64,000 nucleotides of DNA from Alteromonas sp. C1M14 (GTDB lineage: Bacteria; Pseudomonadota; Gammaproteobacteria; Enterobacterales; Alteromonadaceae), in the NCBI RefSeq assembly GCF_018860965.1, contig NZ_JAHKQF010000015.1:186001-250000 (forward strand). Reading direction: 5' to 3'. Shown here one piece after another: positions 8,445 to 17,564 of the stretch. Each line of letters opens with the position of its first letter. The stretch's first letter is position 1. The position numbers were made by a program, and so were the translations under genes. Below the pieces are notes generated by a model, which saw only the letters and a list, made by a program, of their open reading frames with translations, was not told the DNA's origin and did no database searches.

Positions 8445-9868
8445 GCTCGTGCAGTTTCATTCCAAGACACTTTTTCCGCGTCACAGTTTCCATTACACCG
8501 TATATGCACCCAATCTAAGCCCGACGAGCGAGTATTGGCAAACGCCTTTTGCAATCGCAGTTTCTTCATGCCAACCACGCTAGGGGTGGTTTGGCCATCA
8601 ATAAAGAAGCGCCAGGCGAAAAGATGCTGCTGTCCTTTATGCACGGTAACGACGGTATTCCAGCCTTCATCAGTAGAACGACTAAGCATTCGCCAAGATT
8701 CGGGAAAGTAACGTATCTGGTACTGAGTAGGTTTGCCATCAAGATCCGAACCGTCAAAAACCACTTTAGCTTTATCTATTTTAAGGCCATTTTTTTGCAC
8801 GGTTGTTACACATTTATAGGCAGGATAAGGCAGTAGAGGTACGGCTTCACCGAGGCTATCAAATGTGCCACATTGCGCTTCAGGCGGTTGGGGTGAGGAA
8901 AACACTGATAACATCATGGCAGAGGAAGAAAGCAGCACCAATGCAGACGCAGCAATCACTGCTTTACCATTGACCGATAACGTGGTGGCCATGGTGGGAG
9001 CAGCATCTTCCATAGGGTCTGACGGCTCTTTTTTAGCCAGTTTTTCGCCGTACCAAAATAAAATAAACACAAAGGGCGCATAAATATACCAGCCGAAATT
9101 ATTATGGTCGCGCATGAGATCACTTTGCATATCCGAAAAATGACCAATCAAGACTAATGCCACAATACGAATCCAGTTGGTGATTAACGCTCCTGCAATA
9201 GCGAGTAGCATAAACTTCACAATGGCAGAGCGACGTCGTAAATTAAGAAAGACGAAAAGGGTTCCGATTGCCAGCGACACCAAGAAATACCGTAATCCAC
9301 TGCACCCTCCCGCAATAATGAAAGTCCCAGCGGGGATCATTACAGAGGTATTTTCCACGTATGTGGGAATACCGGTTAGGGACATGATATTCATGACCGA
9401 AAACACAGAGAAATGTTGCAGCGCGGTTTGTAATGTGCCCCATAACGGATACATAAACAGTAAAAAGGCAACGGTATAAGCTAACCCCCACGAGAAGCGA
9501 AATACCATCCAGTAGATATTGGCAAGTAAGGCCAGAGACAATACCCAAACGAGTAGACTGATTTGCGACGCCACGGCGACGAAATACAAAAAGCATAAGC
9601 CCACTCCACAGACAACGGCTGGTATATACACGCGGCTTCGAGGAGTTAACTGGCCTGTTTTCGCCAGTACGTAAATGAGGTAGATAAAAATAAACGGTAT
9701 CAAATACGCATGAGAATAGGTGCCATCATCGAAACCATGACGCCATAACGTCACCATTACCGGGTAGTTAACAAGTGCCCATGCTGCAGCAAGCAGCACG
9801 GGCAACCAGAATAATCTACGCGCGGGGTGAGTACTAAAAAACGATAAAAAACCGTCTTTACTTTTCAT
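8438..9868 (-). CDS. xrtA: Exosortase A fused to an EpsI-like domain
   Basis: A 476-residue protein with about eight transmembrane helices in residues 20-275. The exosortase catalytic triad is visible: Cys189 in AGGCSGLRYF, Arg234 in TNWIRI and His255 in RDHNNFGW. After a cytoplasmic linker comes one further helix (about 300-316) and a soluble EpsI-like domain (about 320-476). This is the architecture of XrtA in exopolysaccharide-linked systems. The enzyme is a membrane transpeptidase that cuts PEP-CTERM tails and joins the protein to a cell-surface carrier. The ATG has AGGAAG six bases upstream. No PEP-CTERM substrate was found in the window. Confidence 0.93.
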   Translation of the reverse strand: MKSKDGFLSFFSTHPARRLFWLPVLLAAAWALVNYPVMVTLWRHGFDDGTYSHAYLIPFIFIYLIYVLAKTGQLTPRSRVYIPAVVCGVGLCFLYFVAVASQISLLVWVLSLALLANIYWMVFRFSWGLAYTVAFLLFMYPLWGTLQTALQHFSVFSVMNIMSLTGIPTYVENTSVMIPAGTFIIAGGCSGLRYFLVSLAIGTLFVFLNLRRRSAIVKFMLLAIAGALITNWIRIVALVLIGHFSDMQSDLMRDHNNFGWYIYAPFVFILFWYGEKLAKKEPSDPMEDAAPTMATTLSVNGKAVIAASALVLLSSSAMMLSVFSSPQPPEAQCGTFDSLGEAVPLLPYPAYKCVTTVQKNGLKIDKAKVVFDGSDLDGKPTQYQIRYFPESWRMLSRSTDEGWNTVVTVHKGQQHLFAWRFFIDGQTTPSVVGMKKLRLQKAFANTRSSGLDWVHIRCNGNCDAEKVSWNETARAW

Positions 9869-9924
9869 TATCTGCTTCCTATTGCTATTCCTGCTTCCCT
9901 GTTGGCAACACGTATAGTGGGTGA

Positions 9925-11337
9925 CTAACGTCCTTTGCCGAACAAGACAATTTCAACGGTTCGGATAAGAATCAAAATATCCAGCAGCAAACTTTGATGT
10001 TTAACGTAGTAAAGATCAAACTTTAGTTTTTCCATGGAGTCTTCCACACTCGCTCCATAGGGATAGTTCAACTGTGCCCAGCCGGCTAAACCCGGTTTCA
10101 CATTGTGGCGTTGATTATAATAAGGCACTTCTCGTACCAATTTCTCTACGAACTCGGGACGCTCGGGACGTGGCCCAATAAATGCCATTTCCCCTTTAAA
10201 CACGTTAATAAGTTGTGGCAGTTCGTCGATCCGATATTTACGGATAAAATGGCCGATACGGGTAACCCGATCGTCGTTCTTGCTAGCCCACTTAGCGCCA
10301 TCTTTCTCCGCATCAGGACGCATACTTCTAAACTTAATGATCTTAAATAATTTACCATTAAGCCCCACGCGCTCTTGCTTGTAGAACACCGATGAGCCAG
10401 TTCTTCGACCATCATCAAGCCAGATAATGAGCGCTGTCATCATCATAAACGGCCACGCAAACAATAAAACAAAGGTGGCAAGAAAAGCGTTCAAGAAATA
10501 ATCTAGGGCGTCACGCAGATAGTTTTGACTATGGAAGCCGTTGGAATAAATCACCCAGCTTGGATACATGAGGTTGACCACAATTTGGCCGGTTTCCCGC
10601 TCCATGAAATCCAGCAAGTCAGTGACTTCAATGCCTCGTAAACGACACTCAAACAACACATCGATAGGGAGTGTTCCCCGACGCTGGTCACAGGCAATGA
10701 CGATTTCTTCAATTTCATTTTCCGCAATAAACTGCTGAAAATTTTCATCCACTTTTACATGAACGATTTTTTCTCTTTTAATACCATCTTCACGGTTATC
10801 ACCAGGAATGGGCACAAAACCCAACAAGTCAAAACCGATACGGTCCACGTCACGACGCATACGTTTTTCGATAATGGACGCCCGTTCACCGGCACCTAAA
10901 ACCAAAATACGTACCTTGCCTAAACCAAGCAACCCAAGTCGATTAGTAAAATAGCGAAAGATAACCAGCATAATAATTGTGCTGGAAACTGCGGCAGGCA
11001 GAAAATAAGAATGCATGACTAGTTCATCGAACAGTGCTCGGCTTATCACCTCAACAAGGAAGTAACTTAACCCCACACTGACGAAAATACGCCTAATAAT
11101 GCCACGAAATGTTTCTCGAAGTTTTGCTTCGTATAACCCTACTGATAGCGAACACAGCAATATACATACTGTGAGTAAGCCTACATTAACAACTAACTTT
11201 TCAATCGTTACCGGATTACTCAAGCCTATCTGAACCAGAATAAACTGAGTAATATAGCCCATATAGGCAATGAGTAACGCTTCGGTTACAACGAGTATAT
11301 TGGAACGTTTACTCTGGTTGTGCTTATTTATCGCCAC
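9925..11337 (-). CDS. XrtA-system undecaprenyl-phosphate sugar phosphotransferase (EpsB/TIGR03013 type)
   Basis: Begins the lipid-linked repeat unit by moving a sugar-1-phosphate onto undecaprenyl phosphate. The protein has four N-terminal membrane helices, a Rossmann-like middle domain (KVRILVLGAGERASIIEKR), another helix, and the C-terminal bacterial sugar transferase domain with FKIIKFRSMRPDAE, DELPQLINVFKGEMAFIGPR and HNVKPGLAGWAQLN. The open frame extends upstream to an ATG at 11415, but that ATG has no ribosome site and the extra residues look non-coding. A GTG at 11337 follows a purine-rich AGGGGGCCAAGG and fits family length (470 residues). It is divergent from the export gene. Confidence 0.9.
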   Translation of the reverse strand: MAINKHNQSKRSNILVVTEALLIAYMGYITQFILVQIGLSNPVTIEKLVVNVGLLTVCILLCSLSVGLYEAKLRETFRGIIRRIFVSVGLSYFLVEVISRALFDELVMHSYFLPAAVSSTIIMLVIFRYFTNRLGLLGLGKVRILVLGAGERASIIEKRMRRDVDRIGFDLLGFVPIPGDNREDGIKREKIVHVKVDENFQQFIAENEIEEIVIACDQRRGTLPIDVLFECRLRGIEVTDLLDFMERETGQIVVNLMYPSWVIYSNGFHSQNYLRDALDYFLNAFLATFVLLFAWPFMMMTALIIWLDDGRRTGSSVFYKQERVGLNGKLFKIIKFRSMRPDAEKDGAKWASKNDDRVTRIGHFIRKYRIDELPQLINVFKGEMAFIGPRPERPEFVEKLVREVPYYNQRHNVKPGLAGWAQLNYPYGASVEDSMEKLKFDLYYVKHQSLLLDILILIRTVEIVLFGKGR

Positions 11338-11489
11338 CCTTGGCCCCCTGAAACTGCAACATCTTTGTTCATAATAAAGGTTATTATTGTAATAGACTAT
11401 ACAAGATGTTGGCATTATAGTGTTATTTGCCGTAGGGTAAATTACATTAAGGCAAAAAATTGATTATAACGAGTGTAGGATGAACTCTC

Positions 11490-12122
11490 ATGTATTGGTC
11501 TAAACACATTTTAAGCTTGACGGTTGTCGGCGCTATGACAGCCCTATCTGGATGCACAAGTCACTCAACGTTGCCGGAGGCAACAGCTCACCCATCAATG
11601 ACAACCAATGTAAATGACTACCAATATCTTATTGGTCCAGGTGATTCGCTGACGATATTTGTCTGGCGTAACCCTGAAATCTCTGGACAATTTATTGTTC
11701 GTCCAGATGGTAAAGTTACCACATCACTGGTAGAAGATGTGGATGTTGCGGGTAAAACCCCTTCAATGCTTGCCAGAGAGTTAGAAGAGCAACTCTCTAC
11801 CTTTATTAATAACCCACGAGTGACGGTTAGCGTTAATAATTTTGCCGGGCCATTAAGTGAGCAAGTTCGCGTTATCGGCGAAGCCACTAACCCTCGTGCA
11901 ATTAGTTATTCTGAAAACATGACCCTACTGGATGTTATGATCGCAGTGGGTGGTTTAACAGAATTTGCCAATGGCAACGACGCTAAATTAGTCAGAGTGG
12001 TTGACGGTAAACAGACCACCTATGATGTCAATATTGATGATTTAATCCGAGATGGTGACATTTCTAAAAATATCGATATATTGCCGGGTGATATCGTTAT
12101 CATCCCTGAAGCTTGGTTCTAG
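11490..12122 (+). CDS. Polysaccharide export outer-membrane lipoprotein (Wza-like)
   Basis: A 210-residue lipoprotein with signal peptide and lipobox LSGC, acylated Cys at residue 22. A poly_export domain follows (YLIGPGDSLTIFVWRNPEIS, about 46-65, through FINNPRVTVSV) and then a SLBB domain (VRVIGEATNPRAISYSENMTLLDVM onward). It matches the short export proteins of XrtA loci. It forms the outer-membrane part of the export channel together with the Wzz-like protein downstream. AGGA sits about ten bases upstream of the ATG. It is the first gene of the rightward arm, which shares a 150-base intergenic region with the sugar transferase. Confidence 0.92.
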   Translation: MYWSKHILSLTVVGAMTALSGCTSHSTLPEATAHPSMTTNVNDYQYLIGPGDSLTIFVWRNPEISGQFIVRPDGKVTTSLVEDVDVAGKTPSMLARELEEQLSTFINNPRVTVSVNNFAGPLSEQVRVIGEATNPRAISYSENMTLLDVMIAVGGLTEFANGNDAKLVRVVDGKQTTYDVNIDDLIRDGDISKNIDILPGDIVIIPEAWF

Positions 12123-12146
12123 TAGTACAGGTAGTTGGAACAATAA

Positions 12147-13724
12147 ATGCAGGAATTACAGCGCACCCTCGGTCAGCTGAATGACTACTTAAAGGGAATT
12201 TGGGTTAAAAAGCGTTTAATCATGGTGTGTACCTGGATACTTTGTCCAATCGGGTTCGCCTATGTCGCTATTTTGCCCGACATTTATCGCTCACAAGCGG
12301 TGGTATTTGTCGACACCCGCTCGGTTCTCCAACCGCTCTTGAAAGGCCTTGCCATCCAATCGAATCCCGATCAGGAGATTCAAATGATGGCAAAAACCCT
12401 GTTAAGTCGGTCGAACGTGGAAACTATCGCAAGGGAAAGCGATCTGGATTTAACCACCACCACAGACAAGGAATTCGATGATCTTATCGATACCTTGTCT
12501 CGTCAGATTCAATTACGCTCTACCGGTCGTGACAATATTTTCACGATTTCATACGAAAACAAAAGCGCATCCATGGCACAAACCGTTGTTCAGGAAACCC
12601 TGAATTTGTTTGTTGAAGGTGCGTTAGGTAATAATCGACGAGATACTGACACAGCAAATCGCTTTCTCGATGAACAAATTGCTGAATACGAATCTCGCCT
12701 ATCTGAAGCCGAACAGCGGCTAGCGGATTTTAAACGTCAGTACAGCAATATCTTGCCCTTACAGGGCACGTTTTATTCAACATTACAGACGTTAAACAAC
12801 GACTTAGAAGCGACGCGTTTACTGATTAAGCAAACCAATCAGCAAGTGGACTCGTTGAAAAACCAACTTTCACGGGCGAAAAAAACCGGAGACAGTTTTG
12901 GTGTTACCAACGAGACAGAGTCGGTGCTACGCACTCGCTACGATGAACGTATTAAAGCGCTAGAAGAACAACTCGACTCTTTACAGTTACGATTTACAGC
13001 ACAACATCCTGATGTTATCGAAACAAAAGCGTTACTCGCTAATTTAGAGAAAGCCCGTCAAAAAGAAATTGATGAGTTTCTTAATGCCGATAGCGGGGAT
13101 GAAAATGACGATGTTCCCATGAGCGATCTTAACCAAGAGATCAAACTGGAAATCAGTCGTCATCAAAGCTCAGTCGCAGCCTTACAGGTTAAAGAACAAG
13201 ATCTGCAGCGTCGTATTCTTGAGTTGGAGTCTAAAATTGATTTAGTTCCGCAAATCGAAGCTGAATCGGCCTCGTTAAACCGAGACTATGACATTACTAA
13301 GAAAAAATACGAAGAATTGCTGTCTCGCCGCGAGTCTGCTGACTTATCTCGTCGCGCCGATGTGTCTGCCGAAGAATTGCAGTTCCGTATTATTGAACCG
13401 CCACTAGAACCTAATGCACCGTCTGGTCCTTATCGCATCGTGTTCTATACTATTGTTCTATTTCTTAGTTTCGCAACGGGTACAGGCTTGGCATTCATGG
13501 TCAGTCAATTCTCGCCGTTGCTCATACGAGCGTCGCAGTTACAACAAGTTACCGATTATCCAGTATGGGGCACTGTGACACACCTTCATATTGACGATAT
13601 TAAAAAGTCAAACCGGATGCGTATGGGAGTCTTCCTATTATCGTCAGGCACTTTGTTTGTTATCTATGCTGTATTGGTTGGCGCTGAATTGCTTAATATT
13701 GATTTACTGCGGGGTGCTTTATAA
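12147..13724 (+). CDS. Polysaccharide chain-length determinant (Wzz/PCP type, XrtA system)
   Basis: A 525-residue inner-membrane protein. An N-terminal helix (about 24-44) is followed by a Wzz domain (YRSQAVVFVDTRSVLQPLL), a long periplasmic coiled coil (about 165-400, including EYESRLSEAEQRLADFKRQ), and two C-terminal helices (about 430-450 and 495-515). The motif EPPLEPNAPSGPYR just before the second helix is the proline-rich segment typical of the family. It sets chain length and links the tyrosine kinase to the exporter. It ends with TAATG, overlapping the kinase start by one base. Confidence 0.92.
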   Translation: MQELQRTLGQLNDYLKGIWVKKRLIMVCTWILCPIGFAYVAILPDIYRSQAVVFVDTRSVLQPLLKGLAIQSNPDQEIQMMAKTLLSRSNVETIARESDLDLTTTTDKEFDDLIDTLSRQIQLRSTGRDNIFTISYENKSASMAQTVVQETLNLFVEGALGNNRRDTDTANRFLDEQIAEYESRLSEAEQRLADFKRQYSNILPLQGTFYSTLQTLNNDLEATRLLIKQTNQQVDSLKNQLSRAKKTGDSFGVTNETESVLRTRYDERIKALEEQLDSLQLRFTAQHPDVIETKALLANLEKARQKEIDEFLNADSGDENDDVPMSDLNQEIKLEISRHQSSVAALQVKEQDLQRRILELESKIDLVPQIEAESASLNRDYDITKKKYEELLSRRESADLSRRADVSAEELQFRIIEPPLEPNAPSGPYRIVFYTIVLFLSFATGTGLAFMVSQFSPLLIRASQLQQVTDYPVWGTVTHLHIDDIKKSNRMRMGVFLLSSGTLFVIYAVLVGAELLNIDLLRGAL

Positions 13725-14632
13725 TGAGCAGTACTATTGAAAAAGCGTTACAGCGGCAGCGCGAAGCGCAGCAAAAGCAAAAAGCGAGCGGTATTGAGGC
13801 TCAGTCCAATGCCCCAGCAAGCCAAAGTAACGGCGGATCATCTACGCAAAAAACGAGTGCAGCTAAAGGGCGCGGAAAGGCCTCTGAGCTAGCGCCCTTC
13901 AACCTCGATATTGAACGACTTGAGAACAATGGTCATATTTCTATATCCGGTTTACGTAGACAAATTAACGAAGAATACCGTGAAATAAAACGCAAGCTGT
14001 TAAACAACGCATTTGGGCAACTGTCTTCTACGTTGAATAACAGTAATATCATCATGGTCACAAGTGGTCGTCCTTCAGAAGGTAAAACCTTTACTGCCTG
14101 TAATCTGGCATTGAGTATTGCCGCTGAACAAGACAAAACCGTTTTGCTTGTGGATGCCGATGTGCTTAAGCCTAACGTACTCAACACGTTAGGCTTAGAG
14201 CGCCGTAAAGGCCTAATGGAATATTTAACCGGTGAAGTAGAAGACATTTCTGATGTTCTCTATCCCACCAATGTGGATAAATTAAAAATCATTCCTGCCG
14301 GGCGTTCACACCATCTCACTACCGAATATTTAGCCAGTGAGAAAATGGCGGAGACTGTTAACGAATTTGCAAACCGTTACCCCGACCGTATCGTTATTTT
14401 TGATACGCCGCCTCTGATCGGTATTACAGAAACAGCGGTATTAGCTAACTTTGCAGGTCAGGCTGTGGTAGTGGTTGAGGAAGGTAAATCCAAACTCAAT
14501 GATATTCGCCATGCAGTGGAACGACTAAACCCCAATATGGCGATTGGCTTTGTGGTTAATAAATCGGTAAACAGCGATCCGGAAGGAACCGGCTACTATG
14601 GTTATTACTACTCGGAAAGGCAAGAATCTTAG
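13724..14632 (+). CDS. XrtA-associated tyrosine autokinase (CpsD/BY-kinase type)
   Basis: A 302-residue cytoplasmic BY-kinase. A Gln/Ser-rich linker (1-55) precedes the kinase core with Walker A SGRPSEGKT (114-122), Walker A' LLVDADVLKP (141-150) and Walker B RIVIFDTPPL (about 223-232). The C-terminus ends in a tyrosine cluster (Tyr291, 292, 294, 295, 296) expected to be autophosphorylated to control polymer length through the Wzz partner. It overlaps the Wzz-like gene by one base, and the next gene starts one base after its stop. Bacterial tyrosine kinases of this type act as rings that assemble and disassemble with phosphorylation. Confidence 0.93.
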   Translation: MSSTIEKALQRQREAQQKQKASGIEAQSNAPASQSNGGSSTQKTSAAKGRGKASELAPFNLDIERLENNGHISISGLRRQINEEYREIKRKLLNNAFGQLSSTLNNSNIIMVTSGRPSEGKTFTACNLALSIAAEQDKTVLLVDADVLKPNVLNTLGLERRKGLMEYLTGEVEDISDVLYPTNVDKLKIIPAGRSHHLTTEYLASEKMAETVNEFANRYPDRIVIFDTPPLIGITETAVLANFAGQAVVVVEEGKSKLNDIRHAVERLNPNMAIGFVVNKSVNSDPEGTGYYGYYYSERQES

Positions 14633-14633
14633 T

Positions 14634-16280
14634 ATGCGACTACCTACTGGCAAAAACAATCAATGGCTTGTGTCGCTATCGCCTCTTGCGCTAGCGGTTG
14701 TATCCCAGTTAGGCGTTGCCAAAGGGCTAGATGTTACGGCTTCTGTAGAAGGGTCGACGTTACTGCAAAACCGCCATTCTGAAGTAATAGATGAAGAGCT
14801 ACTAACCTATTCTATTACGCCTGAAGTCGTGGCGTTGTTGAATACCCGTACCTTTACAGGTCGTGTGACAGCCAATGTCACACACCTAGACCGAGATGCC
14901 GAAGACGCCTCAAGAAAAGATACCTTCGCAGAGTATAATTATGACTTGAGTTGGCAAGCCATTGATAACCTTCTGCGGTTTCAAACTCAGGGCACTCAGC
15001 GGTATATCGATAGCTCGGGTAGCGACTTTCTGGTGTCCGATTACTTCTTAAATGCTGACTCTCTAGCCAAGGTTCAAACCCAAAGTTATTCAAGTTTTTT
15101 AACCTTACCTCAAGGCGACTTAGTGGCAGGCAACGCCTCGCTCACCTATTCGAAAACAGAAGGGTCAGAGAACGAATTCCGTAGCACTGATGCCATCAAT
15201 AACGACTCATTGACAGGCAACTTGTTATTTACCAGTGGTGATGACGCCAATGCGTATTTTTGGATGATTCAAGGCACCTATCAAGATCTCGAGCGTGATG
15301 AGTCCTCCTCTACCGGTGACTACACCAGTAAATACGCCAATGGTTATATTGATACCGTGCTGTACAGACCTTGGGCTGTGCGTGTTACTGCCACCTATGA
15401 TGCCAATGAATTGGCAGATAGCACCGATGAGTTCTCTAATGATAGAAACTTTAAAAGCTACGGGATAGGTTTAACCTATCGCTTGGCTGCCGACCGCTAT
15501 ATTGCAGTAACAGCCAATAAAATTGATTCCGATGTAGAAGATGATGACGGTGATACCTTCGTCGGTCTAGATGCCCAATGGGCAATCACACCACGAACTA
15601 GCCTTCAGGCCTCCTACGGTCGTCGCTTTTATGGTAAATCGGCCAGTGCGAGCATCAATTACAATTCACGAAAAGTACGTGGTTTGGTAAGTTACACCGA
15701 GCAAGTCACCTCTTACTCGGCCTTAGCAGCCTCTCCCCAAACCCTTGGCGTGTTTGTATGTCCGGCCGGTGACTTTAGCGCCGATGCATGTTTCCAACCC
15801 AGTTCACTGGACTATACCCCTGCTGACGATGAACAATTAATTCAAATCATCACCACCGGGTTAGAATTGTCCAATGCCATTATATTGAGAAAATCAGCGG
15901 TGGCGCAGCTTGGGTTGCAAGGGCGACACACCACCTTGATATTCAACGTACAATATTCTGATGACGATTACTTAGAACTGGATCGGCAACGAGAAACCTA
16001 CGCAGCCAGCCTAAGCGCCAGTTACGAACTCAGTCGCTACTCCAGTTTATTAAGTTCGGTGAAATATGGTTATATCGAACAAGCAGGTACCTCTACCAGT
16101 GAAGGTGATAACGAGCAATGGGCCGGTACCATTGGCTATAAGCGTGATTTCGGTCAATACCTATCAGGTAATGTAGAACTCGGCTATATTCGCCGTTCAG
16201 GCACGTTAAATACCACCGTTTACGGTACTGAGTACGACGAACGACGAATAACCTTTTCCCTTAAATACGACTTCAAATAA
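14634..16280 (+). CDS. PEP-CTERM/XrtA-system-associated outer-membrane barrel (TIGR03016 type)
   Basis: A 548-residue protein with a signal peptide (about 1-34, cleaved near VAKG) and a succession of amphipathic beta strands ending in a terminal aromatic strand (RITFSLKYDFK). The size and place match the TIGR03016 family of outer-membrane proteins tied to exosortase-A exopolysaccharide loci. It may form a secretion pore or anchor. The open frame begins at 14598 inside the kinase gene, but the ATG at 14634 starts the signal peptide and follows the kinase stop by one base. A strong hairpin terminator follows directly after the stop. Confidence 0.87.
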   Translation: MRLPTGKNNQWLVSLSPLALAVVSQLGVAKGLDVTASVEGSTLLQNRHSEVIDEELLTYSITPEVVALLNTRTFTGRVTANVTHLDRDAEDASRKDTFAEYNYDLSWQAIDNLLRFQTQGTQRYIDSSGSDFLVSDYFLNADSLAKVQTQSYSSFLTLPQGDLVAGNASLTYSKTEGSENEFRSTDAINNDSLTGNLLFTSGDDANAYFWMIQGTYQDLERDESSSTGDYTSKYANGYIDTVLYRPWAVRVTATYDANELADSTDEFSNDRNFKSYGIGLTYRLAADRYIAVTANKIDSDVEDDDGDTFVGLDAQWAITPRTSLQASYGRRFYGKSASASINYNSRKVRGLVSYTEQVTSYSALAASPQTLGVFVCPAGDFSADACFQPSSLDYTPADDEQLIQIITTGLELSNAIILRKSAVAQLGLQGRHTTLIFNVQYSDDDYLELDRQRETYAASLSASYELSRYSSLLSSVKYGYIEQAGTSTSEGDNEQWAGTIGYKRDFGQYLSGNVELGYIRRSGTLNTTVYGTEYDERRITFSLKYDFK

Positions 16281-16310
16281 AAAAAGCCGCTTTTTAAGCG
16301 GCTTTTTTAT
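16281..16310. terminator. Bidirectional rho-independent terminator
   Basis: A GCCGCTT/AAGCGGC stem with a TTT loop is flanked by five or more A on the left and six T on the right, so it works in both directions. It ends the rightward export arm and, 40 bases past its stop, the leftward ATPase gene. Confidence 0.93.
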
Positions 16311-16349
16311 GCAATTTTAGTTTTCACCTAGCTCAGTAGCCCGTCTTCC

Positions 16350-17450
16350 CTATTCACCATCTTCTTTTAGTCTGACGTACGTTTTATATTTCTTCTTAAG
16401 CATTTTATCGATGTATTGGGTCAGTTTGACTTTATGAGCAATGGCGTCATCTAACGCATCCACTAACTCAGCTAGCATCCCCTTGTAGTATTCGGCATCC
16501 TGAACTTCATTTCCATTTGGCGTAATCAGTTTTTTATGAGGCCCTTTTTGCTGTATTTGCGCCATCACCGCTTCAAGATCCAACTCCTCGTCGTCATCGT
16601 CACCGTCATCGCTGTCAGTGAGATCCGGAGTTTCCGGTACAAACATTTCTTCACGCACTTCATTGATAACCGTATTTACAGCAGTTTCATCAAGAACGTC
16701 TAGCTCTTCTAAAAATCCAAACAGTAAGATCCTGTCCATCAGCGTATTAATCTTACGGGGCACGCCACGGGTAAACTGATGAATGCGGGCAAAGGCTTCA
16801 TCAGAAAACAAGGCATTACCGTTCCAGCCTGCATGCTCCATGCGGTATTCAATATAGCGTTTAGTTTCTTCTTCCACTAGCGGAGCAAGGTGACAAGACG
16901 CCACGATACGCTGTCTGAACTGCTCCATATTGGGAGCACGAAGGATGGGCTGGAGTTCTTCCTGCCCTAACAAAAAACTTTGCAACAAGGGTTTACCATT
17001 TTGTTGAAAGTTAGACAGCATGCGCAGTTCTTCGATGGTCTCAAGTGGCAAATTTTGCGCTTCATCCACCAACAATAATGCCCGCTGTCCATGCTTACTC
17101 AGCTCGTATAAGAAGCCTTCCAGTTCTTTTAAGATATCAGCTTTGGTTAAGCCGGCCACATCGATACCAAACTTTGAGGCTACCATTTTAACCAATTCAT
17201 CGGGGGTTAGCTTAGGGGTAACAATTTGTGCGGCCACGATGTCATCTTCAATGTCAGACAACAAACTATTCGCAATGGTGGTTTTACCGGTACCAATATC
17301 TCCGGTAATCACAATAAAACCTTCAGCCTGAGATAGCCCGTATTGCAGATACGACATTGCCCTTTTGTGCCATTTACTGGCAAAGAAAAATGCCGGATCA
17401 GGGGTTAGCTGAAAAGGCTTTGAATCGAGTCCATAAAAACTTTCGTACAT
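16350..17450 (-). CDS. XrtA/PEP-CTERM-associated AAA ATPase (ExeA-like)
   Basis: A 366-residue cytoplasmic ATPase of the ExeA/TIGR03015 group. The N-terminus YESFYGLDSKPFQLTPDP is diagnostic. Walker A is GDIGTGKTT (50-58), Walker B is RALLLVDEAQNL (about 128-139), and a sensor region with QFRQRIVASCHLAPL follows. A very acidic linker (about 275-295, TDSDDGDDDDEE) separates the ATPase from a C-terminal helical part (VQDAEYYKGMLAELVDALDD). Its role in exosortase loci is not settled; polymer secretion or control is inferred. It is transcribed toward the export arm, ending at the shared terminator. Confidence 0.88.
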   Translation of the reverse strand: MYESFYGLDSKPFQLTPDPAFFFASKWHKRAMSYLQYGLSQAEGFIVITGDIGTGKTTIANSLLSDIEDDIVAAQIVTPKLTPDELVKMVASKFGIDVAGLTKADILKELEGFLYELSKHGQRALLLVDEAQNLPLETIEELRMLSNFQQNGKPLLQSFLLGQEELQPILRAPNMEQFRQRIVASCHLAPLVEEETKRYIEYRMEHAGWNGNALFSDEAFARIHQFTRGVPRKINTLMDRILLFGFLEELDVLDETAVNTVINEVREEMFVPETPDLTDSDDGDDDDEELDLEAVMAQIQQKGPHKKLITPNGNEVQDAEYYKGMLAELVDALDDAIAHKVKLTQYIDKMLKKKYKTYVRLKEDGE

Positions 17451-17564
17451 GAAAAATACCGCTGATACTAGAAACCACTGCTTACATTTTTCTAAGGGTA
17501 TCCTAAAGAAACCCTGTTCGCCATGATTCTATCTATTTAGCATTGAATATGCCTAAACAGGCTG

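Noticed and set aside
11338-11415. Upstream extension of the XrtA-system sugar transferase
   Set aside because: The ATG at 11415 has no ribosome site and the 26 extra residues do not look like the family start; GTG at 11337 fits better.
254-14632. Search for PEP-CTERM tails among the proteins of the XrtA locus
   Set aside because: None of the C-termini has a PEP motif followed by a hydrophobic stretch and basic residues.
14861-14889. TGTGA...TCACA resembling a CRP site
   Set aside because: The spacer is nine bases rather than six and the site is inside the coding part of an outer-membrane barrel gene.
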